Counted from the first letter of the stretch, positions 51,196 through 60,383 are shown. The stretch is 64,000 nt of DNA from an uncultured Erysipelotrichaceae bacterium (GCA_902761685.1 CACWLI010000005.1:39009-103008), one strand, 5' to 3'. The notes: a model not told the origin generated them from the sequence alone. Made by a program: numbers and translations.

Positions 51196-53424
51196 ATGGA
51201 TGAGAGAAAATATAGAAATATAGTTAAGGCAATAAAGAATTCAAGTAAAATTGATTATAATTTTCAAAACTTTTTACTTCAATATATTAATGGAGTAAAA
51301 AATGGAACAAGAGTAAATGATTTTGTTGATTTTGATATTTTAAGTTCTGTTGTAATGAAATTTGTAAATGGAGAAATAGAAATAGATTCAAATAGAGAAA
51401 CATATGAGAGAAAATTTAAAGAATTTGCAATGGATATTAATTTTTATTTACCTGAAGGTGAAGAAACAGAAGATTTTGTTGGAATCAAACAAGCATTACT
51501 AAGAAGTAATTTTGAACCAGGAAAAGAATTCTATTCTATTTTTGAGAATAGACATGATTATGAACAAATTGCTAATATAATAAAGAGTGATCCTGTTTTA
51601 TTAAGTAGAAATGATGAAATAGTAGATTATGCACTTGAAGTTAGTCCTTATTGTATAAATCAAGGCGTTTTAAAAAGAGAAATATTGTCTTATATGCAAG
51701 GATTGAAAAATGTAACTGGAAATGTAAGTGAATATAGTAAAACAAGGTTAATTGAAGCTAAAAAAAGAAGTGGAGTTTATCCACTAGATGAAAGACAACT
51801 TGCTTTACTTTCAGAAAATGCAAGACGTGCAGAAGCTTTAATTAAACAACTTGAAAATATGCAAGCAAGAGTTGAAGGATATGATGAGAGAGTAAAACTA
51901 GCAACTTCTTCAGGTATAAAAGCTATTGAAGATGTAGCTAAAAGTTCTATTAGTTCATTTAAAAATATTATAGAAGAAGAGAAAAAAGCTATTATTGCTA
52001 GACTTGAAGAATATGAATTAGAATTACAAAAATCATTAAAAAATAGTAGTGATGAAATGTTTAATAAAATACTTGAAGATACTCAAAAGAAAGTTAAAAA
52101 TGTTAAGGTTCTCGCTCAAAGTATTAATAATACAACTACACAAGATTTACTTAGAATTAAACAAGCTGCTGAGGATAGTGTTTCTGCATTACAAGAATAT
52201 ATGCAAAATGAACCTGAGTTTAGAAAAATTATAGCTGATGCTGCGAAGAGTGCAACATTAAAAGAAGCATTACTTGAAAATGGTTTCCCAACTGCAACTG
52301 TTCAAGGTGCTACTAAAGCAAATGTTGTTCAAATGCCAGGAATTGATGTTTCAAATATGCCAAGTATTATTATTCCAGGATTTGATAAACAAATTATTCC
52401 AGATAATCAAAGAGTAGAAATACCTGCAGGTCAAATTAGAGAAAAACTAATTGAGGCTTTTGATGAATCTATTCCTTTTGAAAAACGTATTGAAAAAATT
52501 ATGAAAGAAAAGGAAAGAAGAATTAAAAATGGAGAATTATTTCATGAAATATTTGATGAAGTATTAGTTGATGTTATTGAAGGAGATTGGGTTTATTTAT
52601 ATGGACCTAGTGGATGTGGAAAAACATATATATTTGAACAAGTTGCAGAATTGCTAGGATTAGATTTTGCTGAAAATGGACCAATTACAAATGTTCAAAG
52701 TGTTATGGCTTATACTGATCCTCATGGAAGATTTAGAGCTACTCAAGCATTTATTGCATTATTATATGGAAAACTTTTATCATTTGATGAACTTGATAAT
52801 GGTAATGCTGATACTCAAGTTGCTATAAGAGTTTTATATGATGAAATGAAAAAAACAATTGATAATCCAAAGAATAAAAGATATGTTACATTTGCTGAAA
52901 CATTAACTGTGCCAGTAAATCCAAATTTTAGAATGATAGCTGCTGGTAATACAACTGGAGATGGAGAAAATGAGGTTCACTCAGCACGTGAAAAAATGGA
53001 TGAAGCAATTCAACAAAGACTTACTCCAAAGAAATTTAATTATGATTCTAGATTAGAGTCAAGAATCTTTGGAAACTATGAATCTTGGTATTCTTTATTT
53101 AAATTATTTAGAGAAGCATGTGATGATTATGCAAGAGAACAAGGATTTCCAGATACTCCAGGTATGGTAACAACTAGAGATGCTTCATCTATAGTAAAAT
53201 ATTTAGATCATAATAGTAAAAATGTTGATTGGATTATAAGAGAACAATTTACTCAAAAGAAAGATTTAGATTATTTAAGAGCTGTATCAGACTATATTAA
53301 GAGAAAATATCCAAGATTAGAAGATTTAAGTGAACCAATTTCTTCAAATATTAAAGCTTCTAGTGTTGATGAAAAGAGTTTAGTTAGAAGTTTAGTATAT
53401 TGTTGTAATAATCCAAGAAACTAA
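51196..53424 (+). CDS. coiled-coil AAA+ ATPase (dynein-related/MoxR-like)
   Basis: 742 residues. The N-terminal 190 are helical and unassigned, about 195-350 is a long coiled-coil (RRAEALIKQLENMQARVEGY and on), then a single AAA_5-type ATPase domain. Walker A GPSGCGKT is at 470-477, Walker B LLSFDELD at about 527-534, and a sensor-1-like AAGNTTGDG follows. No TM helix is present. AAA_5/MoxR proteins are mechanochemical chaperones that usually pair with a VWA protein; the next gene may be that partner. Confidence 0.85.
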   Translation: MDERKYRNIVKAIKNSSKIDYNFQNFLLQYINGVKNGTRVNDFVDFDILSSVVMKFVNGEIEIDSNRETYERKFKEFAMDINFYLPEGEETEDFVGIKQALLRSNFEPGKEFYSIFENRHDYEQIANIIKSDPVLLSRNDEIVDYALEVSPYCINQGVLKREILSYMQGLKNVTGNVSEYSKTRLIEAKKRSGVYPLDERQLALLSENARRAEALIKQLENMQARVEGYDERVKLATSSGIKAIEDVAKSSISSFKNIIEEEKKAIIARLEEYELELQKSLKNSSDEMFNKILEDTQKKVKNVKVLAQSINNTTTQDLLRIKQAAEDSVSALQEYMQNEPEFRKIIADAAKSATLKEALLENGFPTATVQGATKANVVQMPGIDVSNMPSIIIPGFDKQIIPDNQRVEIPAGQIREKLIEAFDESIPFEKRIEKIMKEKERRIKNGELFHEIFDEVLVDVIEGDWVYLYGPSGCGKTYIFEQVAELLGLDFAENGPITNVQSVMAYTDPHGRFRATQAFIALLYGKLLSFDELDNGNADTQVAIRVLYDEMKKTIDNPKNKRYVTFAETLTVPVNPNFRMIAAGNTTGDGENEVHSAREKMDEAIQQRLTPKKFNYDSRLESRIFGNYESWYSLFKLFREACDDYAREQGFPDTPGMVTTRDASSIVKYLDHNSKNVDWIIREQFTQKKDLDYLRAVSDYIKRKYPRLEDLSEPISSNIKASSVDEKSLVRSLVYCCNNPRN

Positions 53425-53448
53425 AAATTAAAAGGAAGGGGAAAAGCT

Positions 53449-54414
53449 ATGGGTTATAAAAATTTACCACATAATTATTTGAAATATCCTAATGTTATGT
53501 TTGCACCTAGAAATATTCAAGTACAGGGCAAAACTTATAAATTACATATTGCAAGATTTAATAGTCTTTATACATTATATGATTATTTAAAAAGTAATCC
53601 TGAAACTAATAGTTCTGTATTTAGAGTTTTAGAAAGTGAAGCTGGTACAGAAGCAATAGCAGGAAAACCTTATGATCAAGCTGTTGAAGATTTATTAATT
53701 AAAGAAGATGTAAAGTATGATGAATTTTTAAAATTGCAAGGTAGTATTAATAGTGCAATAAAAGCTAAATCTCGTACATATGAAACAGTTAAAACATTAA
53801 GTGGTGGTCAATTAAATATACCAGCTTATTCTGCTGGAGACCCATATTGCTTTGATGAACTACAGAGAGTAAAAAAACCAAAATTTATTAAAATACATGT
53901 ATTAGTTTCATTTAATGGATTAACAAGACCAAAACAAATTGAAAATAGAGCAATTATATTAGCAAATTTAATAAAAGCATTAGAGAATGCTGGATATAGT
54001 GTTGATATAGATGCATTTGAACTTTCATATTTAGATGATGAAATAGAATATATGGTTGTTAAGATTAAAAATCATGGTGAAAAAACAAAATTATCAACTT
54101 TATATAAAGTATTATGTCATGTAGAGTTTTTCAGAAGAATATTATTTAGAGTTATGGAAACAATGGATTTTGAAAATTCGTGGCAGGCTGGATATGGAAA
54201 TAAGTGTAAAAAAGAATTTACATATGATTTTTTAAAAATTGGTAAAAATGATTTATATTTTGATCAACCAACTAATATGGGAATTAGAGGTTATGATTTA
54301 GCTGAGGATTTTGAAAATGCAATTGATTATTTAAATTTAAATGACAAAATTGATGTTGAAAAAGCTAAGGAGAATTTTAAAAAAGAAGCAATTAAATTAA
54401 AATTAAAAAGATAG
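53449..54414 (+). CDS. possible VWA-like partner of the AAA+ ATPase
   Basis: 321 residues, no signal or TM. The central segment IKIHVLVSFNGLTRPKQI, then a helix (NRAIILANLIKALENAGY) and strand SVDIDAFEL, has the order of a von Willebrand factor A fold, but the MIDAS signature DxSxS is not intact. Similar AAA+/VWA-like pairs (DUF7192, as I recall it) occur in phages. Last gene of the operon, SD AAGGAAGGGG, terminator behind. Assignment is tentative. Confidence 0.55.
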   Translation: MGYKNLPHNYLKYPNVMFAPRNIQVQGKTYKLHIARFNSLYTLYDYLKSNPETNSSVFRVLESEAGTEAIAGKPYDQAVEDLLIKEDVKYDEFLKLQGSINSAIKAKSRTYETVKTLSGGQLNIPAYSAGDPYCFDELQRVKKPKFIKIHVLVSFNGLTRPKQIENRAIILANLIKALENAGYSVDIDAFELSYLDDEIEYMVVKIKNHGEKTKLSTLYKVLCHVEFFRRILFRVMETMDFENSWQAGYGNKCKKEFTYDFLKIGKNDLYFDQPTNMGIRGYDLAEDFENAIDYLNLNDKIDVEKAKENFKKEAIKLKLKR

Positions 54415-54435
54415 TGTATAAATACTATCTTTTTT
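54405..54435 (+). terminator. intrinsic terminator
   Basis: AAAAGATAGT stem, its complement and T run. Confidence 0.85.
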
Positions 54436-54437
54436 AG

Positions 54438-54446
54438 TGATATAAT
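54438..54446 (+). promoter_or_regulatory. extended -10 promoter
   Basis: TGATATAAT ending 17 bases before the ATG at 54464. Confidence 0.6.
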
Positions 54447-54463
54447 TATTATAAGGTGTGTTT

Positions 54464-55156
54464 ATGAAAAAAGAAGAAAAGAAAAAGTATTATTTATATG
54501 AAATGAATGTAACAATTTTAAGTATTATATCTATTATATTATTGTGTTTTGTATTTGGAATCACTTATATTATTAATAAAGATGTTATTTTTGGTAGTTT
54601 GAAAATTTTAGTTGATAAAGTAGAATTATTTTTATTATTATATTTTGCTTATATGACACTACATGAATTACTTCATAGTGCTGCTTATGTAATATATGGA
54701 GGAAAATTTAATAAGATAGTTTACGGTATAGCATTAGAAATAGGAGTTGCATATTGTTTATGTAAGCAAAATATATCTAAAAATAATATTTTACATTCAT
54801 TACTATATCCATTTATATTTATTGGTTTAATAACTTATTTTATTGCATTAATATTTGATTTACCAATGCTTCTATTGTTATCTATTTTTAACATATCAGG
54901 ATGTAGTGGAGATTTTATTATGTTTATGTTTATTTCAAAATTAAAAAATATAGAATTTAGTGAAATGGATAACCCAGTCGCATTTGCAATATATACAAAT
55001 GAAGATATAAGTAAGAAAAGCCATTTTGGATTAAAATATAAGGGTGAAGTAGAACAAATAGAAAGAAATGATTTGAGAAAAGTAACGGTTTCTAAAAAGT
55101 CAATGTATGCAATATTAGTATTGGTAGTATTATTAACTATACTTCATTTTTTATAA
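54464..55156 (+). CDS. DUF3267-like putative membrane metalloprotease
   Basis: About 230 residues, four to five TM segments. An HExxH motif (HELLHS, bases 54662-54676) lies in a membrane-proximal helix and a GD-containing helix (SGCSGDFIMFMFI) follows, the pattern of DUF3267 zincin-like proteins. ATG 54464 is chosen with SD AAGGTG; GTG 54458 overlaps that SD. Substrate unknown. Monocistronic. Confidence 0.75.
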   Translation: MKKEEKKKYYLYEMNVTILSIISIILLCFVFGITYIINKDVIFGSLKILVDKVELFLLLYFAYMTLHELLHSAAYVIYGGKFNKIVYGIALEIGVAYCLCKQNISKNNILHSLLYPFIFIGLITYFIALIFDLPMLLLLSIFNISGCSGDFIMFMFISKLKNIEFSEMDNPVAFAIYTNEDISKKSHFGLKYKGEVEQIERNDLRKVTVSKKSMYAILVLVVLLTILHFL

Positions 55157-55162
55157 AAAGTA

Positions 55163-55213
55163 TTGAGCATCTAAATTAATTATGATACAATTAATTTGCA
55201 TACAAATTAATTT
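55163..55213 (+). promoter_or_regulatory. redox operon promoter with OhrR-like operator
   Basis: TTGAGC, 17-base spacer, TACAAT with TGA upstream (55163-55191). AATTAATT palindromes at 55174-55181, 55189-55196 and 55205-55212 overlap and follow the -10. The stretch from the -10 resembles the OhrR operator of Bacillus (TACAATT half-sites). Confidence 0.7.
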
Positions 55214-55224
55214 AGGAGAATATT

Positions 55225-55767
55225 ATGAATATTTATGATTTAAAAGTAAAAAATAGAAAAGGAGAAGATGTCTCTTTAAATGATTTTAAAGGTAAAGTTT
55301 TATTAATTGTTAATACTGCTACTGGGTGTGGTTTTACTCCACAATATGAAGCATTAGAAAAATTATATGAGACTTATCATGAAGATGGTTTTGAAGTATT
55401 AGATTTTCCATGCAATCAATTTGGACATCAAGCTCCAGGTGAAAATGATGAGATACATGAATTCTGTACTGCAAAGTATAAAACTCAATTTGATCAATTT
55501 GCTAAAATAGATGTTAATGGTGAAAATGAAAGTGAATTGTTTAAATTATTAAAAAATGAAATACAAGATGATATTGTAAATGGAATGAAAAATAAAATGA
55601 CTATGAAAGGTATATCCAAAATAAGTAGTACTTGTAAAAATAGAGGAGATATTATTTGGAACTTCACTAAATTTTTAGTAGATAAAAATGGAAAAGTAGT
55701 AAAAAGATATAGTCCTATTGAAAGTCCAATGAAATTGGAAAATGATATAAAAGAGTTGTTAAAATAA
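55225..55767 (+). CDS. glutathione-peroxidase-family peroxidase (Cys type)
   Basis: 180 residues of the GPx/BsaA family. The active-site Cys is in NTATGCGFTPQYEAL, and FPCNQFGHQAPG and WNFTKFLVDKNG are conserved. A second Cys (SSTCKNRGD) may serve as resolving Cys. In bacteria such enzymes use thioredoxin; the trxA and trxB genes in the same operon supply it. It reduces hydroperoxides. First gene under the OhrR-like operator. Confidence 0.92.
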   Translation: MNIYDLKVKNRKGEDVSLNDFKGKVLLIVNTATGCGFTPQYEALEKLYETYHEDGFEVLDFPCNQFGHQAPGENDEIHEFCTAKYKTQFDQFAKIDVNGENESELFKLLKNEIQDDIVNGMKNKMTMKGISKISSTCKNRGDIIWNFTKFLVDKNGKVVKRYSPIESPMKLENDIKELLK

Positions 55768-56210
55768 TGAATGATAAATATGAATCTTTAAAACTAAAAA
55801 ATCAATTGTGTTTTCCAATTTATTTATGCTCGAAAGAAATAATTAGAAAATATACACCATATTTGGATAAATTAGATTTAACATATACTCAGTATATAGT
55901 TATGATGTATTTTTGGGAAAATAAAACATCTAATGTAAAAAAATTAGGAAATACATTATTATTGGATTCAAGTACTCTAACACCATTATTAAAAAAATTA
56001 GAATTAAAAGGATATATTAAAAGAGAAAGAAAAGAAAGTGATGAGAGAAATCTTGTTTTAACGCTAACTGAAAAAGGTGAAAAATTAAAAGATAAAGCAG
56101 TTGATATTCCATTTGAAATAGAAAAATGTTTAAATTTATCAAATGAAGAAGAAAAATTATTATATAAATTAGTATATAAAATATTAAGTAATATTTATAA
56201 GGAGGATTAA
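55767..56210 (+). CDS. ohrR: OhrR-type MarR-family peroxide sensor
   Basis: 147 residues, winged helix MarR. It matches Bacillus OhrR closely: LKNQLCFPIYLCSKEI with the sensing Cys at residue 15, DLTYTQYIVMMYFWE, LLLDSSTLTPLLKKLE and a wing with ESDERNLVLTLTE. OhrR represses DNA until Cys15 is oxidised by organic peroxide. Here it sits inside the operon it would control, with matching operator at 55163-55213. It shares a base with both neighbours. Confidence 0.93.
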   Translation: MNDKYESLKLKNQLCFPIYLCSKEIIRKYTPYLDKLDLTYTQYIVMMYFWENKTSNVKKLGNTLLLDSSTLTPLLKKLELKGYIKRERKESDERNLVLTLTEKGEKLKDKAVDIPFEIEKCLNLSNEEEKLLYKLVYKILSNIYKED

Positions 56211-56525
56211 ATGAGTGTTATATTAGGAAATAATGAAAATTTTGAAAGTGAAGTATTAAAATCAGAAAAAAAAGTATTAGTTGATTTTAATGCTGAATGG
56301 TGTGGTCCATGTAGAATGTTGGGACCAGTTATTGATGAACTAGCAGAAGAAAGAGATGATATTAAAGTTGTTTCAGTAGATGTTGATGAAGAAGATGCTT
56401 TAGCTGAAAAATATGGAGTTTCATCAATACCTTGTTTAGTTCTATTTGAAAATGGTAAAGAAATAAGTAGAAGTGTTGGATTTGTTCCAAAAGAAGCATT
56501 AGAAGATTTTATTGGAGGAAAATAA
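56211..56525 (+). CDS. trxA: thioredoxin
   Basis: 104 residues, canonical thioredoxin: NAEWCGPCRMLGPVIDEL with the CxxC active site and SSIPCLVLFENG with the cis-Pro. It reduces the peroxidase and other disulfides using electrons from TrxB, encoded next. SD AAGGAGG in the end of ohrR. Overlaps trxB by one base. Confidence 0.97.
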   Translation: MSVILGNNENFESEVLKSEKKVLVDFNAEWCGPCRMLGPVIDELAEERDDIKVVSVDVDEEDALAEKYGVSSIPCLVLFENGKEISRSVGFVPKEALEDFIGGK

Positions 56526-57430
56526 TGTACGATATTATTATTGTAGGGGCAGGTCCTGCTGGATTAACTTCTGGAATATATGCTAGACGTAGTAATAAGA
56601 GTGTTTTGATTTTAGAAGCATCTACTTATGGTGGTCAAATAATAAATACATTAGATATTGAAAACTATCCAGCTAGTGAACATATTTCTGGGTTTGATTT
56701 TGCTACAAAACTATATAATCAAACTAAAAATTTGGGAGCTATAATTAAATTTGAGAAAGTTATTGATATAAATGATTTAGGGAAAGAAAAAGAAGTTATA
56801 ACTAATAAAAATTCTTATAAATGTAAGTCAATTATTATAGCAACAGGAGCAGAAAATAGAAAACTTGGATTAGATAAAGAAAGAGAACTAATTGGAAAAG
56901 GTGTTTCATATTGTGCTACATGTGATGGAGCTTTTTACAAAAATAAAGATGTTGCTGTTATAGGTGGTGGAAATGTTGCTTTAGAAGATGCTCTATATTT
57001 AAGTAATTTAGTAAATAAAGTATATTTAATACATAGAAAAAATGAATTTAAAGCTGAAGAAACATTAATAGATGATGTAAAATCTAAAGATAATATTGAG
57101 ATAATATATAATAGTAATGTTATAGAAATTATTGGTGAAGATAAATTAGAAGGAATAATAATAAAAGACAGTGAAAATAATACAAAAAATATTAATATTT
57201 CAGGATTATTTATTGCTGTTGGAAGAGTACCTGAAAATGAGAATTTTAGAAAATTAATTAACTTAGATGAATCTGGTTATGTTGTTTCAGACGAAAATTG
57301 TCATACTAATGTTGAAGGTGTTTTTGTTGCAGGAGACACAAGAGTAAAGGAATTAAGACAACTAGTAACTGCTACTAGTGATGGAGCAATAGCGGCAAGT
57401 GAAGCTATAAAATATATCAATAAAAAGTAA
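56525..57430 (+). CDS. trxB: thioredoxin reductase
   Basis: 301 residues, FAD/NADPH enzyme. GAGPAGLTSG is the FAD site, SYCATCDGAFYKN is the redox-active CxxC and VIGGGNVALEDALYL the NADPH site; the final FVAGDTR is also conserved. It completes the NADPH-TrxB-TrxA-peroxidase chain of this operon. Confidence 0.96.
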   Translation: MYDIIIVGAGPAGLTSGIYARRSNKSVLILEASTYGGQIINTLDIENYPASEHISGFDFATKLYNQTKNLGAIIKFEKVIDINDLGKEKEVITNKNSYKCKSIIIATGAENRKLGLDKERELIGKGVSYCATCDGAFYKNKDVAVIGGGNVALEDALYLSNLVNKVYLIHRKNEFKAEETLIDDVKSKDNIEIIYNSNVIEIIGEDKLEGIIIKDSENNTKNINISGLFIAVGRVPENENFRKLINLDESGYVVSDENCHTNVEGVFVAGDTRVKELRQLVTATSDGAIAASEAIKYINKK

Positions 57431-57452
57431 AATATTGTTTTTACTTTTTTTT
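57422..57452 (+). terminator. intrinsic terminator of the redox operon
   Basis: AAAAAGTAAAA stem, its complement, T run. Confidence 0.85.
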
Positions 57453-57467
57453 AATCTAATTATTATA

Positions 57468-57476
57468 TGATAGAAT
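57468..57476 (+). promoter_or_regulatory. extended -10 promoter
   Basis: TGATAGAAT ending 20 bases before the ATG at 57497. Confidence 0.5.
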
Positions 57477-57496
57477 TATTTTAGGAGAGTGATAAA

Positions 57497-58255
57497 ATGT
57501 TTAATTTAAAAGGAAGAGTAGCTGTAGTTAGTGGAGCATCTAGTGGACTTGGTAAACAAATGGCAAGAGCATTTGCATCTCAAGGTGCTAACCTAGCAAT
57601 ATTAGCAAGAAGACTAGATAGATTAGAAGAATTAAAAAAAGAATTAGAAGAAAAAGGTGTTAAAGTTTTACCTGTAAAATGTGATGTAACAAGTACAGAT
57701 GATATTAATAATGCTGCATCTTTAGTTGAAAGAGAATATGGAAAAGTAGATATTCTAGTTAACTGTGCAGGTTCATCTAAAGATAAAGGGGTTTTAGATA
57801 TGGTTGATGATGAATGGGATTTTACAATATCAACTGATTTAACATCTGTTTTCAAAATGACACGTGCATTTGCAAATATTATGAAAAAGAATAATTATGG
57901 AAGAGTTATAAATATTGCTTCAATGTATGGACTTGTTGGAAATGATCAAATACCTACTATTGCATATCATTCTAGTAAAGGCGGTGTAGTTAACTTTACA
58001 AGAGCTGCAGCAGCTGAACTTGCTAAATATAATATTACCGTAAATTGTATATGTCCTGGTTATTTTTATACAGAACTAACGACATCAGTTTTAGATACTG
58101 AAATGTTTCAAGAATTTGCAAATACTCATGTTCCTATGAAAAGATATGGAAAAGAAGGAGAACTTAATGCTGCAGCAATATTTCTTGCAAGTGATGAGGC
58201 ATCTTATGTGACAGGCATAGCTTTACCAGTTGATGGTGGATATACTTGTGTTTAA
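57497..58255 (+). CDS. short-chain dehydrogenase/reductase
   Basis: 252 residues, classical SDR. VVSGASSGLGKQMA is the NAD(P) motif, NCAG is present, and the active site YHSSKGG has Tyr and Lys. It resembles gluconate 5-dehydrogenase and FabG-type reductases. Substrate unknown. Monocistronic, with a terminator after the stop. Confidence 0.9.
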   Translation: MFNLKGRVAVVSGASSGLGKQMARAFASQGANLAILARRLDRLEELKKELEEKGVKVLPVKCDVTSTDDINNAASLVEREYGKVDILVNCAGSSKDKGVLDMVDDEWDFTISTDLTSVFKMTRAFANIMKKNNYGRVINIASMYGLVGNDQIPTIAYHSSKGGVVNFTRAAAAELAKYNITVNCICPGYFYTELTTSVLDTEMFQEFANTHVPMKRYGKEGELNAAAIFLASDEASYVTGIALPVDGGYTCV

Positions 58256-58280
58256 AATTGTAGAACTTCTACAATTTTTT
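58254..58280 (+). terminator. intrinsic terminator
   Basis: AAAATTGTAG stem, AACTT loop, CTACAATTTT, T run. Confidence 0.85.
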
Positions 58281-58302
58281 AGATTATTTTAAACATTAAT
58301 AG

Positions 58303-58308
58303 TATAAT
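58303..58308 (+). promoter_or_regulatory. -10 promoter element
   Basis: TATAAT 18 bases before the ATG at 58327. Confidence 0.5.
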
Positions 58309-58326
58309 ATTTAATGAGGGATGTTT

Positions 58327-58812
58327 ATGAGCAAAATAAAAGAATTATTAAATGATGATAAAACGGTTTTAGTATTTGATATTGATGGTGTTTTAGCTTT
58401 ACTTGAGTTTGGAGAATATAATCATTTTGGTTTGCTTACAGATGAAGAGTGGAATAAAGGTTGCGAAACAAATAACTATTATACAGAAGATAAAGTAAGC
58501 AAAAAAATGCAAAGTTTTATTAGTAAAAAAAATAAGAATAATATATATATTATTTCTAAAGTTAATAATGAAAATGAAGTATTTCATAAAAAAGATTATG
58601 CAAATAAGTATTATGGGATATTAAAGGAAAATATTTATCTTGTTAGAAAGAATAGTGAAAAAGTAGATGCCATTAATGAAATAAGAAGTAAACATATGGA
58701 TATAGATGATTATCAAATTGTTATGATAGATGATACGGTTAACATACTTACTGAAATAGAAGAAAAAACAAATTATTCAACTGCTCATATTAGTTCATTT
58801 TTAGATATATAG
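58327..58812 (+). CDS. HAD-superfamily-like hypothetical protein
   Basis: About 161 residues. FDIDGVLALLEFGEY carries the HAD nucleophile motif DxDGV, and VMIDDTVNIL near the end fits the acidic motif, so a small phosphatase-like fold is likely. ATG 58327 (SD GAGGG, six bases) is chosen over ATG 58321, which touches the SD. First gene of a run with the GNAT, IMPase and small hypothetical genes. Confidence 0.7.
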   Translation: MSKIKELLNDDKTVLVFDIDGVLALLEFGEYNHFGLLTDEEWNKGCETNNYYTEDKVSKKMQSFISKKNKNNIYIISKVNNENEVFHKKDYANKYYGILKENIYLVRKNSEKVDAINEIRSKHMDIDDYQIVMIDDTVNILTEIEEKTNYSTAHISSFLDI

Positions 58813-58821
58813 GGTGATATT

Positions 58822-59394
58822 ATGAATTTAATTGGAAGTAAAGTATTAGAAACAGAAAGATTACTATTAGTCCCACATGAGGAAAAATATCAATATAAAT
58901 TGTGGGAAATATTAATGACAGAAGGAGTATATAATTATTATTTAGCAATACCATCTAAATATAGAGAAAAGTTATTAAGTTGGAAAACTCAAGAGCCATT
59001 TTATTTGGAAAAAGTTAAACATTCAAATGATAAAGATATATTTGATTGGTGTATTATTTTAAAAGAAAATGGTGAATGTATTGGAAAAATAGATTGTCAT
59101 GAACTTGGAGATGATAAGTCTATAAGAGATGTTGGATGGTATATTGATCCAGTATATCAAGGAAAAGGATACGCAAGCGAAGCAGCAAATGCAATGTTTA
59201 ATTATATGTTTAATGAAGTTATGATAAATGAAATTGATACTGGAGCTGCTATTGATAATAGTCCTTCATGGAAAATAATGGAGAAGTTTGGTTTTGAAAG
59301 AACTGGTTCTTCTTATGTGAATTACACTTTTATTGATGAACCAGTAAAAATATATACTTATAAAATGACTAGAAATAAATATAAAGGAGTATAA
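58822..59394 (+). CDS. GNAT acetyltransferase, RimJ/RimL type
   Basis: 190 residues with the RimJ/RimL-like N-terminus (LETERLLLVPHEEKY) and the acetyl-CoA motif YQGKGYASEAANAMFNY, plus NSPSWKIMEKFGF. It acetylates an amine of unknown identity (protein N-terminus, antibiotic or sugar). Co-transcribed with the HAD and IMPase genes. Confidence 0.88.
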   Translation: MNLIGSKVLETERLLLVPHEEKYQYKLWEILMTEGVYNYYLAIPSKYREKLLSWKTQEPFYLEKVKHSNDKDIFDWCIILKENGECIGKIDCHELGDDKSIRDVGWYIDPVYQGKGYASEAANAMFNYMFNEVMINEIDTGAAIDNSPSWKIMEKFGFERTGSSYVNYTFIDEPVKIYTYKMTRNKYKGV

Positions 59395-59396
59395 AA

Positions 59397-60182
59397 ATGA
59401 ATGAGTATTTAGACTTTGCTATTGATATAGCAAATTATGCTGGAAGAGTAATGAAAAAATATTTTTTTGATGATAATTTAGATATAGAATATAAATCTGA
59501 TAATACTCCAGTAACTTTAGCTGATAAAACAATAAATAGTTATTTAATAGAGAAAGTTAAAGAAAAATATCCAACACATGGTGTTTGTGGTGAAGAAGAG
59601 AAATATAATGAGGATAGAGAATATTTATGGGTATGTGATCCACTTGATGGAACAAGTATGTTTACAAGACACATTCCTGTTTCTGTTTTTTCACTAGCAT
59701 TAGTAATAGATGGTAATCCTGTAGTTGGAGTAGTATACGATCCTTATTTAGATGAAATGTATACTGCTATTAAAGGGCAAGGTGCTTTTTGTAATAATAA
59801 AAGAATAAGTGTTGATAATAAAAAATATGGTGATATAGGTTGTACTATTGATTTATGTATGTGGAATGAAGCTAAATATGATACTTTGGAAGTTCTAAAA
59901 CAAATAAGAAAAGAAGTTAAATTATCGCAAATTGGTAGTGTTGCAAGAGCATGTATGGCTGTTGCAAGTGGAAAAATTAGTGGGGAAATATTCCCAGGTA
60001 CAAGTCATTGCAATTGTGATATTGCTGCTAGTAAATTAATTGTTGAAGAAGCAGGTGGTATGGTAACAGATTTTCATGGAAACAATCAAAGATATGATTC
60101 AGATATTGATGGTGCTATTTTAACAAATAGAAAGATACATGATACTGTTTTAAAAAAAGTTAAATGTTCATATAGAGGTTAA
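59397..60182 (+). CDS. inositol monophosphatase family phosphatase
   Basis: 261 residues of the FIG (IMPase/CysQ) superfamily. Metal-binding blocks are visible: GEEE, DPLDGTSMFTRHIPVSVF and the C-terminal CNCDIAASKLIVEEAGG. It removes phosphate from a sugar, inositol or 3'-phosphoadenosine substrate, with Mg; the exact one is not clear. It begins two bases after the GNAT gene. Confidence 0.92.
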   Translation: MNEYLDFAIDIANYAGRVMKKYFFDDNLDIEYKSDNTPVTLADKTINSYLIEKVKEKYPTHGVCGEEEKYNEDREYLWVCDPLDGTSMFTRHIPVSVFSLALVIDGNPVVGVVYDPYLDEMYTAIKGQGAFCNNKRISVDNKKYGDIGCTIDLCMWNEAKYDTLEVLKQIRKEVKLSQIGSVARACMAVASGKISGEIFPGTSHCNCDIAASKLIVEEAGGMVTDFHGNNQRYDSDIDGAILTNRKIHDTVLKKVKCSYRG

Positions 60183-60183
60183 T

Positions 60184-60372
60184 ATGAATATTGATTATGA
60201 ATTATTAAGAAAAGATTTACTTAATTATTTTGGAACCGCAATGATACATAATCCTGTTGCTATAATAGAACTATCAAAAGTACAAAGAGCTAGTAATAGT
60301 GAATTAGAGACTATTGCAACTAAAAATGGATTTAATCTAAGAGACTATGAAGTATACGTATTTACTTTATAG
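60184..60372 (+). CDS. small hypothetical protein
   Basis: 62 residues starting one base after the IMPase stop, so it belongs to that operon. Helical, no TM (YELLRKDLLNYFGTAMI; SELETIATKNGFNLRDY). No family assigned with confidence. Its 3' end forms the left arm of a terminator stem. Confidence 0.65.
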   Translation: MNIDYELLRKDLLNYFGTAMIHNPVAIIELSKVQRASNSELETIATKNGFNLRDYEVYVFTL

Positions 60373-60383
60373 TTCTTTTTTTT
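60343..60383 (+). terminator. intrinsic terminator
   Basis: A 12-bp stem with two G-U pairs at the gene end, then a long T run. Confidence 0.6.

Noticed and set aside
53449..54414. Prophage remnant based on the phage-like AAA+/VWA-like pair
   Set aside because: No capsid, tail, integrase or lysis gene is present and the operon shares the composition and promoter style of its neighbours.
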